Translations under genes and position numbers: made by a program
The notes under the pieces: model-generated
Told to the model about the DNA's origin: nothing
The model's input: the letters and a program-made list of their open reading frames with translations, nothing else
Database searches by the model: none
Part shown: in pieces, positions 63,952-64,000 of the stretch
How positions within the stretch are numbered: the first letter of the stretch is position 1
Layout of the letters: the number at the start of each line of letters is the position of its first letter
From: a candidate division WOR-3 bacterium
Lineage (GTDB): Bacteria; Hydrothermota; Tepidihabitantia; Tepidihabitantales; CAIPLT01
Direction: 5' to 3'
NCBI GenBank assembly: GCA_039801505.1
Contig: JBDRUV010000002.1
Coordinates: forward strand, 248,001-312,000
DNA: 64,000 nucleotides

Positions 63952-64000
63952 TTGGCACCATTATTGGTACCTGGATTGCCGCTGGGCTAACAATCGCTAT
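63948..64000 (+). CDS. Next gene of the cluster, start only (3' truncated)
   Basis: ATG at 63948 overlaps the preceding TGA (ATGA). The first 17 codons read MIGTIIGTWIAAGLTIA, the start of a membrane segment. The gene runs off the window. Confidence 0.6.
   Translation, partial: MIGTIIGTWIAAGLTIA

Overview
The window looks like chromosome from a Gram-negative bacterium of an uncultured FCB-type or candidate lineage. WOR-3-like (Stahlbacteria/Hydrothermae) is my best guess, inferred from gene content and not proven. The clues are secreted proteins ending in a FlgD/type IX-secretion-like C-terminal domain, several outer-membrane beta-barrel-like proteins and lipoproteins, C25 (gingipain-family) proteases, GatCAB for indirect aminoacylation, and an HdrCBA-MvhD electron-transfer unit typical of anaerobes. 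DNA is moderately AT-rich and tightly packed, and sigma70-type promoters (TTGACA, 16-17 nt, TATAAT) are easy to read.

Layout. 1-0.93 kb: end of a secreted protein. 1-5.5 kb (minus): phoH, ybeY, two CNNM/CorC-like membrane proteins, recO. 5.6-9.2 kb: a GT-B-like glycosyltransferase and a transglutaminase-domain protein. 9.5-11.3 kb: initiator tRNA and urocanase. 11.3-14.7 kb (minus): trmI followed by a BtuFCD-type ABC importer. 15-17.3 kb: TPR protein and a DRG/Obg-type GTPase. 17.4-21.5 kb: HD hydrolase, small membrane protein, gatC-gatA-gatB. 21.5-28 kb: nadE, a large secreted FnIII protein, a WG-repeat/TPR protein. 28-34.4 kb: two sugar-type ABC permeases, hdrC-hdrB-hdrA-mvhD and surE. 34.4-37 kb: thiL, a small NTF2-like protein and dnaN. 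37-41.3 kb: a two-subunit CoA-transferase and two acyl-CoA dehydrogenases. 41.4-46.4 kb: envelope proteins. 46.7-48.1 kb: ECF sigma factor and a soluble partner. 48.2-52.2 kb: a C25-family protein beside a secreted peptidylarginine deiminase-like enzyme. 52.2-55.6 kb (minus): rpmF, plsX, a lipoprotein and a barrel-like protein. 55.8-57.3 kb: a small replicon-like element. 57.4-64 kb: ndk, a second C25 protease and a run of coupled membrane proteins including DUF6754.

The most unusual structure is the 55.8-57.3 kb element. Its first gene encodes a winged-helix protein, and inside the coding sequence lie a perfect DnaA box, three 16-bp palindromic iterons at 22-23 bp spacing and two AT-rich 13-mer direct repeats. 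This is the arrangement of the lambda O gene and its internal origin. A promoter-region repeat of this element recurs near 26.2 and 46.6 kb.

Two genome-wide patterns also stand out. At least ten genes have their start codon 7-9 nt after a strong -10 box, so their mRNAs should be leaderless. A GC-rich palindromic repeat family (core TACGGTCCGGGGACGGT plus GGGGGTTAACCCC) is scattered through the intergenic spaces.
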